The notes under the pieces: model-generated
Databases searched by the model: none
What the model was told of the DNA's origin: nothing
What the model saw: only the letters and a program-made list of their open reading frames with translations
Part shown: positions 33,709 through 46,360 of the stretch, piece after piece
How the letters are laid out: each line of letters begins with the position of its first letter
How positions within the stretch are numbered: position 1 is the first letter of the stretch
Translations under genes and position numbers: made by a program
Assembly (NCBI RefSeq): GCF_002105155.1
Contig: NW_019028992.1
Location: 517,001-581,000, forward strand
Origin: Lobosporangium transversale
Lineage: Eukaryota > Mortierellomycota > Mortierellomycetes > Mortierellales > Mortierellaceae
DNA length: 64,000 nt
Direction: 5' to 3'

Positions 33709-36700
33709 TTAAGCGTTATTTGCCAAGGAAGTGAGTGCTTGAGCAGCATCTGTATCATCCTCAGATTGCTTGGCCCGAATATTCAACATGTCTACATCCT
33801 CAACCGACTTTTCAGGACCCGAAAGATCAACCTTTGGCTCGTTATCGTTACTAGCTGTATCAACTACCACAACTACAATACCACTGTCCCGATGACGTGA
33901 TTCACCTTTAGCATTTTGTAATTCAGCTCCCAACATCTTCTCCTGCTGCTGCTTGGCACGCTTGGGTGAGTTTAATAAAGCCTTGGTGGCTGCACTCTCT
34001 TCATCCTCAAAAGTGCCTTTGTATGATGAGGAACGCTTACGGTGGTTTGGACTAGCAGGATAAGACATGCTAGATGTCACGGATGACGAAGGTGAAGCAG
34101 GCATTTCCTCTGCTGGATTCGTTGCTGCAGATCGATCCATCTCCTTCTCTTGGACCTTCTTGCTACCCTGTTGCTTTGATGCAGATTGGCTCTTGTTTGA
34201 TCCATTCGCTGTGTTTCGCTTCCTTTGTACAATCCAAGGTTCTTCCTGGATGAAGATCGGCTCAGGCTGAGGTGGACGCGCAGGGGCAGTAGGTTGCAAT
34301 GAAGTGGGTTGCTGAGATGGATGAGGTGGGTATCCATGCTGATGATGAGGATGATGAGATGGGGGAGGAGCATGGGGGTGAGGAGGGTATCCGTACGAGG
34401 GGTGATATGGATATGGATAAGGGTATCCATGAGGGTAACCATGTCCAGGCATGTAGTGATTAGGATGAGGTGGGGGTGGGGGTGGTCCATCTGGAACCTC
34501 ATGTCCCCAGTGAGGATAAGGCGAGGTAGCGGGCGAGGGTCCAGAGGGAGGCGAAGTCACTGAGGGCGAACGGGGCATCATGGGTGAGAGCATAAATGGT
34601 GAAATAGGACCTGGTTCATCTCCGGACCTTTGATGGTGGGGTGACAAAGTTTGGCTATTGCGATGGCCATTGCTCTTGCCTGCTTCACTACTGCTGCTGT
34701 TACTATTTGCTTGGTTATAAGAAGGATGGAGGTGCTGCTGAGAAGGGATCTTGAGCGGCGGCAAAGTTGAACCAGAACGATGAGCTCCAAATTTACTATT
34801 AGAGGACCCGTTAGCAGAAGATGGAGGGCTCCGATGTTCAGCAGCGAGATCATTGCTTGAGGTGGATTGACCTGTTGGTCCAGATGGCGACTGGAGCTGT
34901 AGGCTGGCTAGTGAGGTGATGGGAGGCAACGAAGGCGAAGGCGATGCAGAACGGTGCTGCATGAAAGGAGATAGTTGATTCTTGTCTTTGCTGGAAGAGT
35001 TCTCGGAGCTTGTCCCCTGAGAAAAGGGATTCTGGCGTGTGGAGGGAGAAGGAGATACTGGCGAAGGAGGGAAAGCAGATGAGGAGCCATTCGAGCCAAT
35101 ATATTTTGAGGGCGGGAACATGGGCGATGTAGAGAACGAGCTTGCAGGGCTAGCACAATCAGTCAGAGAATTGGAGCGTTGATGATAGGACTGTGTGCCA
35201 TTATGTTCTGAAGGGGCAGTGATGATGGAAATAGGTGGAGGCATAAGTGTATCTTTGGACTGGGTAGAGGATACTTTATCTGAGGATGGACTGGGAGCGT
35301 TGGTGACGATCACGGGTGGATTGGCCATAACCTTGGCAGGTGTAAGTCTTGGTGACTGTGAGCGCGAGACGGAAGACATGGCTGAGAACGATGAGGATCT
35401 GGAGGAAGCTCTCTCCGCATGTGTGAGCTGACCCTCCTCAATCTCATCGTTTTCTTCCTGCTTGACCGACTCGGCCGTATCCACATCCATAGACATGCTC
35501 TCCCCCTCTGTTGTTGTCGCCGTTGTTGTTGTAGTAGCAGTTGCACCTGTGCTAGTCTCAGCTCCTACTGTAACTGATACTTCAGGAATAGAAAAGCCTT
35601 GTTCCTTTGCAGCATCAAGAGACCGGGTAAGCGCAGTGTTAGTCTCAGTCAGGAACTTGATGTGTGCCACAGCTCCACGCAGGACATTGACGCGATGACA
35701 TTTTGAAGTGACCTCCTCGAGGTGCTTTGGAGGAAGCAATCGGGTAAGATCGTCAATCAACTACCAAATGCAAATGCGTGAGACAGGAAGAAAGAAAGGG
35801 TGAGAATCAAAGTTTGATCAAAGAATTTTTTTTTTTGTGTCGCACGAACTGAGACAAAATCTCAGAACCAAACCCAGAAGAGGAAAAACCGGGGACATGT
35901 GCTCCTCCTACAGCGCTTTTTCATGTCTGGTATCTGATGATGACCACTAAAAGAGGAAGTACTGTATTGAGAGTTGTCGATTTTTTACCTGATTGATGCA
36001 ATCGCGCCTTTTACGTTCGACACGGTTATGGGTCTCTCTCCGCCGCTGCAGTTTGTCTAATGCAGTTCGGGTATCGAGCGGCTTACGGTTCAAGATATTG
36101 ACACCTGCAAGGCCAAAAGATTTTGTGGTATTGTATGTCTCGGAAGAGATACTTCCTTCAAATCGAAAGGTCTTTGGAGCAGTTGATGACTTTGATGAGG
36201 ATGTGGATGTAGTCTTGCTATCAGATGGTGCGGTTGCAGCTTTGCCATCCTTAGCCTTTGATGGTGTGGACTTTGACTGGCTAGGCTTTGCTGTTGACTT
36301 TTGTGCTGCTGAGGATACGTCAGTGGCCGGATCAAAAGTGGATGAAGACTGAGCAGATGGTGAGGTTGGCACGGATGGACTTGCTGAGATGGTATCATGA
36401 GGAGCAGGGGGTTGAAGGTGAGTTGATGATGGATAAGGAGCATGATGGTATGCGAGATGGGCTGGGGGATGTGATGGATAAGGGGGATAAGGTGCTGCAG
36501 CATATGGATGGTATGGGTAATAGGGTGGTTGTTGATGGGAGGATGGAGGTGGAGGGTGTCCAGGATGATGGTAATAATGTGGGGGCGGATAGGCGGACGA
36601 ATGTGGAGATGGAGGATGTGAATGGCTGTAGCTAGGATGTGTGCTCAGGCCTGATGAAGTGGAGGTGCTATGACTCGAGCGTGAGGAGTGAGAGTGGGAC

Positions 36701-36768
36701 TGAGTGGAGGTCTGAAGCCCAGGCCAGGGAGCATTATTTGGTGGCACCATTATTTCCTGATTTGCCAT
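33709..36768 (-). CDS. bHLH transcription factor
   Basis: Two exons: 35989-36768 and 33709-35760; 943 residues. The basic region ETHNRVERKRRDCINQ has the His, Glu and Arg spacing that reads CANNTG E-boxes and suggests the CACGTG type (USF/Cbf1/Mlx-like). Helix 1 continues across the intron as LIDDLTRLLPP; helix 2 is CHRVNVLRGAVAHIKFL. The bHLH is at about residues 242-300, with a weak Leu pattern after it. Both long flanks are low-complexity: Pro/His/Tyr-rich before, and Ser/Pro-rich plus a PHPNHYMPGHGYPHGYP-like His/Tyr/Pro segment after. The start used is MANQEIM at 36768; an in-frame ATG at 36840 would add 24 hydrophobic-leaning residues. It is a nuclear regulator whose targets cannot be inferred. 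Confidence 0.88.
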
Positions 36769-36840
36769 GATGAAAATTTGTATCTGTGTGAAATTCTGAC
36801 TAGGAATGAAGGACTGAAGCGGAGAGAGCAAAGTGTACAA

Positions 36841-39800
36841 GTGGAGAAAATAGGGATTGAAGGATCAAGTGCAAATGATGCTGTTATGCCAACTAGAGTA
36901 ATAGAAAGAATAAGAGGAAATCAAACTAAAGTGAGAAAAAAAAGGTCAAATGGTTCAAGAAAAGAAGAAAGAAGGAAAGAAAGAAGGAAGAAAGGAAGGA
37001 AAGAAAGGAAAATAAAATAAAAATAAGAGGAAAGCACTTTGACTAACGGGCGGAACAGGTTTATTTTTTTTTTGGTCGAATCCTCGGTAACGAAAGAACG
37101 AATAGACGCTCCTCCGTACACGCATACGTTATTATTACTGTAAATAATAAGGATCCACATTCGATTCAATTGCAAATCTCTAAACAAAACTTTTTTTTTT
37201 TATTTGGCTGGACTGTAGAGCAAGAGCAATGGACAAAAAAGAGTTGGAGGGGCATGTGCTGCACAAACTGTCCAGCTGTCCGAAATTTACTCCTTGTTCC
37301 TTTTGTGTCAACTTTTTCTCGTCTATCTTTTTTCGGTAATATATATTTATTAATTGTCAATTGTAAATTATAAAGAGATCACAATCAACAAACAAATTGT
37401 CTATGTTTTGAAATTCAGTAAATACATCCAAGTTATCTGATGGATGCAATCACAGCAAAATTCAACTACATAAACATATAAATATATAAATATTTATTAT
37501 ATATAATATACATGTGTATGCAACTGTTATTTGACCTTGAGTATAATAACTCCAGTATTAAGTAACCACGCAACAGTTGAACGATCTATCAAATCCATAT
37601 AGCCGCCTCAGATCCCTTTAACATGGCTCACCTTGACCTTGCTCTCTGCTGAGAGAAAAGACCTTTTTTTTTTGGCATCCATCAATTTTATTCTTTGTTC
37701 GCGGTTACTTGTATAAAACGTTTGTTTTTCTGGGCGAGTGTACAACAGGTGCAAAGTTATTCCTGCTTTGGTTTAATGTTTGAGTTTCTTGTTGACATCC
37801 AAGCGCGAGCATATTAGCAAGAATATTATCAATATGTATATATACCAATACTGCATTTACCATCCTATATGTATATATTTATTTCATGATACTCGTCAGT
37901 CTTGCTCGATCTCATACCATCTCTGATCAGAACAATAAATGTTGAAATATCGTATTTGACGACAACAATGACGATGATGACGAGAAGGAAAAAAAAAAGG
38001 TCCTTTATCAGCTTTTGTGAAGGGTTGACAAACTAAAAAAGTCTGAATGAATGCATGAATAAGGGTGCAATGCCTGTATGCACATCTGATTTCAGGGGGT
38101 TTTGCAGCGAGCGAGCTACTTTTGGTCAGACACCTCGCTTCCTTTCGTTCGGGGACATGTTCTTTCCCAAATCAGGCCCATGTGGACGGATGGACAACAA
38201 ACTATTCGAGGCATTCCAAAACAAACAACAGCTCGGCTTTACATTTACCTGATAAAAGTTTACAAAATGGAAATCATGGAAACATGGAATCATTGCCATA
38301 ATAATTTTATTTGAATCTTTGTTGTACAATCACAACCTCCGCTCAATCTTTGCCTCAATGTGTAAATTCGCCCTGGAAGTCTGGGCGGGGGACACAAACC
38401 ATCCATTTGAGCCTACTACAACCCAAAAAGCTAATGTCCAGACCTGCTCATCGTTACCAATACTTTTCTTTTCTTTTCTTTTCTTTTTTGTATTATATAT
38501 TTGGATTATTGGTACTTTTGACTTTGAGTATGTAAAAAACACGACTTTAATACCTGGCGACTCTATTTTAATAGAAGTCATGAGTACATCTTTCACCAAG
38601 ACCCCAATCTGGATTGGAAGGTCTTAGTCTATGTAATGCACATGAAAAACACTAAATCTAAGCATTTGAATAGAAATAGCCGTAACTGAGCTCGAGGTCT
38701 ATTTTCTAATTCTCAGGTTGTTATTCCATTTTTTAAAAACAAATACATACAAATATTTTATAAATAATCGCGCCAGAAAAAGAAGTTTTAGCCCTGTGGT
38801 CTCTTGATGTTATTTCGTTGATCAATCTACCCTTGAAAGTGTATACTGTCTTCAAAAAAAAAAAAAAAAAAAAAAAGAGAGAGACAGGTTATTTACGACA
38901 CCGAGTCTTTATCTCGAGCAATTCCCCGTTGGCGGTCTTTGAGTTCGCACTCAATTGGATGAGAAGAGAGTTGAAGATACACACATGTAGACCTTAAAAT
39001 ATGAATGTAAATTCGATGAATAAAGAATCTTGTTATTGGTGTAAATATATATATATATATATAAGTCGCTAATAAACAGTTTGCTGGACAATCTTCGAAA
39101 AAGAGATGATCAGACATTCTAGAAAAGTATAAAAAGGACATGTCCAATAATTTGAGCTCAAACACAATAAACTACTAACCCGTCTTTTGTGATCACACAC
39201 CCATAAACACAACATGAAACTTTTTTTTCACTCTCGACACTAAGACTAGACAGACCAGAGGGCCAGGCTCTCAGTCCATTCTTGGGACTCACTGGGTCTT
39301 CGACTTCCCCTTTAGGGTCATTCAGTCCATACATTTTCCCTTTTCGTTGCATGCCTCCGTTTATTTTTAGCTCCCCATTGGTCTTCTTGTTTATTGTGTG
39401 CTTTGTTTCCATGGAACATTAGGAAGGCCATACATTTTATCATTTTATCATTTATCATTTATCACGTTGTTCCTTTTGCCTGTTGGACTCTTTTTACAAA
39501 TCAAGCTTAGCCAAATAAAAAAAAATTGTTTAAATGCAAAGCCTCAAGCCTCGCATTGACAGCAACTTCATCTAGGTTGTATCTCCCATTATCGTAGCGG
39601 ATTGAAACAGAAAGGACTGAACATATGACTTATGAAAGAAAAATAGCATCGCCCACCTCATTTTTTTTACTTCAAAAATTCCGGATACGGAATTCTAAGA
39701 AGGGATTATCCATTTACATTCACACGCACGCTTTTTTAAGGCCTAAACATGCTTATTCATTTCTTCACTTTCGCCTCATCCCTGCACCTTTTTTTTCTCC

Positions 39801-40508
39801 TATCTCAATCTAAATAATGGACAAATAAGCAAATCGCCCGCTTTTTCTGCTTGGCTAATGAGATAAACAGAGTTTTAGGCAATCGCCCCAGTTGCATATG
39901 TAGACTAGCCATAGTAGCAAATAATAAACTATTCTTGAACGTAAGGAGATTTTTTTTTTACCGAGATTTTCTAGTGATTTTTAATGCCAGTTAAAGTTAG
40001 AATGGGTACATTTACATATTTATAATAAACAGTGTCATACGCCTCTCAACTGTCTAGGCTTTCTCATCATTGAAAAATGAAAATAAAAACAAGCTCCTTT
40101 ATTTGCGTCCTTCAGTTCAACGCCCAAGATTGGAAAACACGCCGCGTGGATTAGTTTACTTCTTTTGGGCATATGCGCTTTTGGGAGAATGGTTGTCTAG
40201 AATAGTCGTACATGTGCAGTCGAACCTCTTTGATGTCGTTACACAAATTTAGGCTTGTTGCTCCTTGTATAAATATATTTTACGATCAGATTTCACTCAC
40301 AGCAAGTAGATTCTTGATTGTGAATTGCATTGCACAAATCCACATTTATATAATACCGTCCATGCTTATTCATGTATCCAGACACATGTCGATATTTATA
40401 TTGTCGAACGCAAACTATCTACAGCTATACATTTGACATCACTTTTTATCTTTCATCGCCTTTTTTATCTTTATTCAAAGAGGCAAGGTAAAGGGTGAAA
40501 GGAATTAA
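36841..40508. other. 3.7-kb gene-poor, AT-rich region
   Basis: It contains a purine-rich (GAAAGAAGGAAG)-type block at 36955-37020, TA-rich stretches at 37480-37510 and 37830-37880, a poly(A) run at about 38854-38876 and (TA)n at 39047-39062. Many short frames exist on both strands, but none shows a recognisable domain or a consistent exon structure. Confidence 0.4.
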
Positions 40509-40830
40509 TTGGGTGATGTCTGGACGACAAATAAGACGAAGCTACTAAGTGGCTCCATCCTTCGTCACGAATTGAAGCTTGATGACTCGATCGCTACTCT
40601 CAAGAGGGCCATCAAGGAAGAGAAAAAACCTAAATTAGACGATACCTCCACTGTGCCGCCATTTCAATGGACGTTGATGACGACGAGACAGAGGACAAAC
40701 CAATTTCATTAGAGGAGCACAAGGCAAATGTAAAGAAAATAGCCGCGAAGCAGGCAACAAACAATATCTTCAAGCTATTTGACATCACCTCTGCCTGAGG
40801 AGACTATCCGCGTCGTAAGGGAATAGCTGA
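40509..40830 (+). pseudogene. relic of a Crinkler-type N-terminal domain
   Basis: Crinkler (CRN-like) proteins begin with a ubiquitin-like domain whose helix reads roughly (V/I)xxLKxxIKxxKxPxFDD, then an acidic loop and a LPxxTIHVIV end. Here ELKLDDSIATLKRAIKEEKKP is followed by KLDD. After a frame change come MDVDDDETEDKPISLEE and KKIAAKQATNNIFKLFD. After another frame change comes SPLPEETIRVV. The order and spacing fit the family, but at least two frameshifts and a stop break it. The family assignment is from memory of the domain pattern and is moderately certain. No intact C-terminal effector part is linked to it. Confidence 0.5.
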
Positions 40831-41500
40831 TTGCTTCTGTTCTAAAGTTTTGTAGTTCTTGGCCCAAATATGTCACTGAAAACAGTCACGTAAAGGGTCC
40901 TCAACGCCTGACTCCAAACTAGGCACGGCTGCCTTGCAGTGCGTGCGTATGCATGTGCGCTTCGTCCGTTGGCTGGTGACAGCCAATGCTTGCGCTTTTT
41001 TCCTCTCTCTCCGCGTTTAATTAAAGGTAATTACGGTCATTGATTAGCGGATGATGACTCGTTTATGCATTTGATTACCATCCATTTTCTCTGCACCATT
41101 TTTTACTTCATTCTGTACACCTCTCTACGCATTTTTTTTTTTTTTTTTTTTTTGCCTCTGCACACCACTTTATTTTTTTGACTCCCTGCCCTTTTTAACT
41201 CTCTCCGCAAACCATCTTATTTCCCTCTCTTCAGACCTTTTTTTTAAAGGAAGTGGGGGACGGAACAATGGTTAGTAGTATTCAGCTCCGTCCACATCCC
41301 TTTGCATTCTTTCGCACTTTTTTCTTTATCTCTCTTCCTCGATTTACCACACATCTATTAAGAAAAGCAGTGTTTTTTAATCAACGTCGCTCTCTCACTT
41401 CACTCTCGATTCTGTCTCCTCCCTGCTCTTTTCTCTCTGTCGAGTATTTCACATTCTTTGTTCTATCATTAATCTATTACTAAGAGAATTACTATTTGTT
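40831..41500. other. intergenic, pyrimidine-rich
   Basis: CT-rich leader-like sequence with a poly(T) run at 41131-41153. The frame at 41253-41483 looks like pyrimidine-driven low complexity, not a protein. It precedes a possible splice acceptor at about 41529. Confidence 0.35.
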
Positions 41501-41529
41501 CCTAATGTTTCTGTTCATGTATATGTAGA

Positions 41530-42160
41530 TATCTAATCAAACTAAGGGATGTAGTTGATTCAATTGATCGCGCTTTGAAGCACTGTATCGCACGTAGCTT
41601 CACTTCTTTAGCTCCGGTTGATATACTTCGGGCTCAAATGAGCAGGGGTAGCTATGATATTGGTGGTTATCAGAAAGATTATACATGGCAACCCCGAAAG
41701 TGGCGCCTTGTGATCGATCTGTTTGATTGGCACTATTTTTGACTTTTGAATTTGAGTGTAATAGTAATGTAATCTCTAATTGGATTTCCTTACCCTTTCC
41801 TTGTATGATATCATAGGAGATGACAGTACCAAAAGCACATATAAAATGGGCGACTACCAAGATTCCACATCAGGAACATGTGTTCTTCCCCAATTTCGTG
41901 AGACATTTCAGATTGGCAGACAAGAGATCTGGAATCAAGATGTTTGAAGACCTTTTGGAAGTTCTCACCAATCGCAGTAAAAGTTAACCCTCACGACGTC
42001 CAGACCATTCATACCATCGATAGGTGCATTGAATCACTATGTTGGGAAAAATAACGTTGTATGCTGACCAGGCAGATACTACTGCATTGCACAATGGTTT
42101 CAAAGTCATCCTCTTCGAACGCGCATTACCTCTTGTCAAAAATACTCAAGAACGCTGACA
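41530..42160 (+). pseudogene. decayed coding fragments, family not recognised
   Basis: Three short frames in different phases look coding: 41530-41742 (YLIKLRDVVDSIDRALKH and DIGGYQKDYTWQPRKW), 41820-41987 (IPHQEHVFFPNFVRHFRLAD and KRSGIKMFEDLLEVLTN) and about 42040-42157 (KITLYADQADTTALHNGF). The first is preceded by TATATGTAG, a possible 3' splice site. Together they may be remains of one gene, perhaps the effector part that once followed the Crinkler-like start at 40509, but I cannot show that. Confidence 0.35.
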
Positions 42161-42636
42161 AGGCTTCTTGTAAGAGGAAAGTGGAAGACGCCTGATATAT
42201 AATGTTGAGCAACTAAAATTCTTTCTACTCTGGTTGGGGATCCTTTTCAAGATCCAAGAGTCTATGATTGTACGGTGTTCGGGCTTGAGGACATACTTCA
42301 AAGGTGTTTATGCACTGACTTTCGTTGGTTGATTTCTTTCAAAGTATTTTTAAGCTTCAAAGAGATAATAAAAGCGCGGAAGCCTAGGTATTTTGTTATC
42401 AGGGTATAGCAAATAAACCCCATGATGACCTTGAAGATTTTTGTTATAAAAAAAAGACAGAATAAAAGCAGAAATGCGCCATTGGAGGTATTCGGCGCCA
42501 AACTAGTACGAGTCAGGCGAAAAAGTGAAATACCTCAGTGGGCAATTCGCTATCTGTATATATATATATTCCCTACCAACAAACGCAGCACTAACGAAAC
42601 AGAAGAAGGCCAGGATCAAGGTCAGAGTCAATCATG
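42161..42636. other. sequence flanking the MITE, no clear gene
   Basis: A 73-codon frame at 42422-42643 ends inside the target-site duplication of the MITE. Its translation is Lys/Arg/Gln-rich and matches no family I know. The 5' part may belong to the decayed coding region before it. Confidence 0.25.
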
Positions 42637-43211
42637 CTTTTAACCAGTGACTCGTACTGATGTACCGCACATACCTTCTTGCAGTAAAATATACTGATCA
42701 CGTTTCACAAACATTACCCAAGTAAAAGTAAAATATCAAAGTAACTTACCGATTTCTTACCTCTGCAAAAGTTTATTTTCTAAAAATGGTAATCAACCTC
42801 TTTTTATTTGCATGATATTTTGTGGCTTTACCTTGTCATATTCAACATAAACATTTGCAGAAGTAAGAAATCGGTAAAATATCGGTAAGTCACTTACTGA
42901 TATTTTACTCTCAACAGTAAGTTACTGATATTTTACTCTCATCGGTAAGTTACTTACTGATATTTTACTTCCTTCGGTAAGTCACTTACTGATATTTTAC
43001 TTTCATCGGTAAGTCACTTACTGATATTTTACTTTCATCGGTAAGTCACTTACCGATATTTTACTCTCATCGGTAAGTTACTTACTGATATTTTACTTTC
43101 TTCGGTAAGTTACTTACTTTCCTCGGTAAATGTTTGTAAAACATGATCGATATATTTTTCTATATACAAGCAGGAATATGCGGTACATCAGTACGAGTCA
43201 CTGCTTTTAAC
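42637..43211. mobile_element. hAT-like MITE with 8-bp target-site duplication
   Basis: The 559-bp element at 42645-43203 starts CAGTGACTCGTACTGATG and ends with the exact inverted complement; the first 25 bases are perfect and imperfect pairing extends to about 75 bases. It is flanked on both sides by CTTTTAAC (42637-42644 and 43204-43211), a perfect 8-bp duplication. An 8-bp duplication and CAG(T)G ends are the hallmarks of the hAT superfamily. There is no transposase frame, so it is non-autonomous. The interior is mostly a 32-bp tandem array. Confidence 0.85.
42883..43123. repeat. 32-bp tandem repeat array inside the MITE
   Basis: About 7.5 units of CGGTAAGTCACTTACTGATA followed by TTTTACTTTCAT, with one unit missing four bases. 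Units differ at a few positions (CA/TA, T/C). Each unit contains the near-palindrome CGGTAAGT-ACTTACCG, so every unit can form a small hairpin. There are no unique spacers, so it is not a CRISPR-like array. Confidence 0.9.
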
Positions 43212-45596
43212 TCATGTCTGGTCAAGTCAATTGGACTCCGCAAGCTGAGCATCTCAGGCGTTTTGCATTGCTACCTTTAACCTGTACTGAATCCACTACG
43301 TGTCCTTATAACATATTCATTTCCTCCTAAAAAAAAATAAATAAAAAACCCCTGATGCCTCCTAGAAATTGCTCCAGGCTACTCAGACACTTTTAAGCAA
43401 TGCCTTTGGTCGCCCTCATCATGGTACAAAAAAAGTTTTTAACGGCGACCTAAAAGCAATGTCAGAGGTAAAATTACAAGAAATTGAGATTGAAAAAATG
43501 ATAGGGGCATTCCTTCTTTTTTTATTCGGACGGATCAGCAAATCAATGGCCAATCTCATAGCAATAAGTCATAATATATTTTACTGACAGTATTCTATTC
43601 AACCAAGAGATATCTACAATGACCAAGAGAAATACCATTGAGCAGTGCTCTAGAAGGCTTGAAAGAACCTCTTATTTGTTACATGAAGACGAACAAGAAT
43701 CACAAACCATAAATAGCCTAACGCCCTTCCTTTTTGTGCGTAAAGGTAGGCTGGTGACGAGCCTACATAAAGGCTCATTAATAAGTTTAGGGAAAAAGAT
43801 ATTTGCACGGGGGCCATACAAATATTTAAAAAATCCATTTGCACTGCCCCGTACACACCTTATTTACACCGCTCCCCCCGTGCAAATAAAAAAAAATTAT
43901 TTGCACGGGTCTTTTTTTTATTTGTACAGGGTCTTTATTTCAGTCCTAAATACCATAATCAGGAAGCCTTCCACGACACAGGCTTAGATCTAGAGCCGCT
44001 GCCTAAGCATCAAATACTAACCAGAATATTTATCTTATCAAGGTCGTATGTAGCTCAGAGTAGATGTTGGCATTCTTTATGCGACTCTGGGACTAAATAC
44101 AGAATTACAAATGATTTATCTATAATTGAAATATACTATGCCACTCTACTTTGAACTTTTGTTGGCCGTGTTACTATAGATTGTAGATGGTTCCCCGACA
44201 CTTTCTTTCATTTAGCGCGTGCATACATCTCTAGTATTTCCGTACACTATTAAGCACACAACGATGAGTTCAGTTATTAGGAACCTCTAATGTGTAATTT
44301 GTTTCGGTAGATATACAAACAATCATACTACCATACCCATTGCTATGATGAATAGCGTGCCATGTTACTACTCTCTTTCTTTTTCTCTTATATGTCCTTA
44401 TCTCTGTCATTCTTTATTAAGAGCTCAAGCGTCCTTGGTACTATTTTTTGTTTATCAAATTCATCAAAATACAATGGGTAGACCGCAGTTTGTTTTGTGG
44501 AATATCTATCCCCTCACCCGTTTGTAATCCGAGATATTACTTTTCTTTTAATAGGTGGCGCAGTTCGCACTCAAAGCCGATCGTGCCACAATTACCTTTA
44601 TCCCTATATCTAAATAGCTAGAATACTTTAATAGTATAACCGTGACTTATAGTGATAGAAAAAGAGGCATAAATACTCTTTTCTGTTACATTGATAAAGA
44701 TCCTTATTTTTGTCTCATTGCATTTCAAGTTTGTTACCATGTTCAATCAGGGTTGATTTTTCACCAATAATAGCCAGAACTTACCTCGAGTCGTCTTTAG
44801 CACGCAGTGCCGCATACTCAGCAGCGTATGTAGATGCTCACTAGCTTCATATTGTATAACCACCTGAAAGAAAGTTAGGTCAAAAAAATAAAATTTTCAA
44901 ATGGTTATGAAGAGAAGCACTGTCTTCAATCCTATTTCTTACTGTTTTCAGTCAGCATGTACTGTCCAAAAACTTCAGTGATTATCCACATTGGCCTCAT
45001 TAATAAAAACGTAAATTTCCATCTTGGTTGATGAAGTATTTTTGTATGTCACAAATGAGCTGTTTGTCAGAGATTCAAAATAAAAAAATAATAAATAGCC
45101 CGCTTTGACCAGACTTTCTTTTGGGTGATTGTAGAGCGGAATAGAGCGTGAAAAATATTTTATAGATAGATAGTAAGCAGTAGAAAAGTAAGTGAGAGTA
45201 AGGTATGGGCCCACACCACATCCATAGAGTATTTGTTCATTTTCTACTAGAGGGACATACCAGGTAACTACGTACCTATCTGTAGGATCATAATATTGCA
45301 TACTATGGAATATGCAACAGGGCGCGATGAGTATCACAGCTCCCACGGCGCTGCAACTCCCAAAAGTAATAATTCCAGACTCCCCTCTACTCTAGACTGA
45401 CCTTCGCTTATCTCCTTCGAAATAAAAGCTAGAATCATGTAATCTGTAGGATACACGTTGCTGCTTGTAGATGAAATAGAGACCCCGTGCAAATAACTTC
45501 ATCCTAAGTTCAAAAAGAAAAACGAGAAAAGGCGGACATTCCCGAGAGAATACTTTCCAAAACTTAACCATGAAAGACAAGACAACAGGGAAAGTT
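43212..45596. other. 2.4-kb gene-poor region with GTGCAAATA palindromes
   Basis: The motif ATTTGCACGGG and its complement occur several times: 43801 (plus), about 43878 (minus), 43894 (plus) and 45484 (minus). The first two enclose ~90 bases and look like a tiny inverted-repeat element, but I find no target-site duplication. Frames at 43369, 43619, 44345 (plus) and 44975, 45392 (minus) show no recognisable domain. Confidence 0.35.
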
Positions 45597-46332
45597 GACA
45601 AACATGGATTAATCTATTTGGCAGCCTAGTTGCTAAATATTATTTGGCAGCCCATTGCCAAATATAATCAACTTTCAAGACTCTCTTTGGCAGCCCAGTT
45701 GCCAAATAACATTCATTATTTACTTGGCAGCCTACCCAGCGTTATTTGGCCTCTAACTATTTTTTTTTTTTTTTTTTTTTTTCATTCCTAGGAACCGTAT
45801 ATGTATATAACGCTCATACTTTAAATTAATACAGCTCCCGTCTTCTACGTCATAGTCATGTGTAGTGACATTGTCTTGTCTCATTTAGAAAACTAATCTT
45901 TTTTTTTTTTTTTTTTTTTTTTTCAAGTAGGTCGCTCATACAGTTTTGGAGGTGCCATTTGGAGATCAATGCCTATGAGAGGTTTTCGCTCGGAGCAAAC
46001 GCGTCTCACCTACTACCTAGACGTCTTCAATAAACCATTCCCTAACCGTGTACATTGAAGGCTGTTTTGTGAAGATGTCATCGCCGCTGCCCTTAGTACC
46101 TCCGGCGGCATTAGCTGTGCAAGGCAATGTATCCACAGAACGCTGCCTGTTTTACCACTGATGCTATGACACTGTTATAAAAAAAAAAAAAAAAAAAAGT
46201 AATGTATTTGGCAGCCCAGCTGCCACCCAAGAGTGCGAAGTTAAGTGGCAGCCCCCAGAAGTAGGCTGCCAAATAGAGGCAAAAATTACTATATTTGGCA
46301 TGGGCTGCCAAATAGATTAATCCGACAAACAT
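45597..46332. mobile_element. 718-bp TIR element with 9-bp target-site duplication
   Basis: The element at 45606-46323 has 21-bp perfect terminal inverted repeats beginning GGATTAATCTATTTGGCAG. It is flanked by GACAAACAT on both sides (45597-45605 and 46324-46332), a perfect 9-bp duplication. Subterminal regions carry many copies of TTTGGCAGCC in both orientations (for example 45643, 45687, 45723, 46206, and inverted at 46264 and 46302). Two poly(T) runs and one poly(A) run lie inside. There is no transposase. A 9-bp duplication suggests a Mutator-like element, but the superfamily is not certain. Confidence 0.8.
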
Positions 46333-46360
46333 AGGCTTATTGAAGTAGCTAAAAAAGCAT

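Noticed and set aside
34309-34563. Plus-strand frame opposite the bHLH gene
   Set aside because: Caused by the biased codon use of the His/Pro/Tyr-rich segment on the other strand.
42883-43123. CRISPR-like repeat array
   Set aside because: Units are directly tandem without unique spacers, the genome is fungal, and the array sits inside a MITE.
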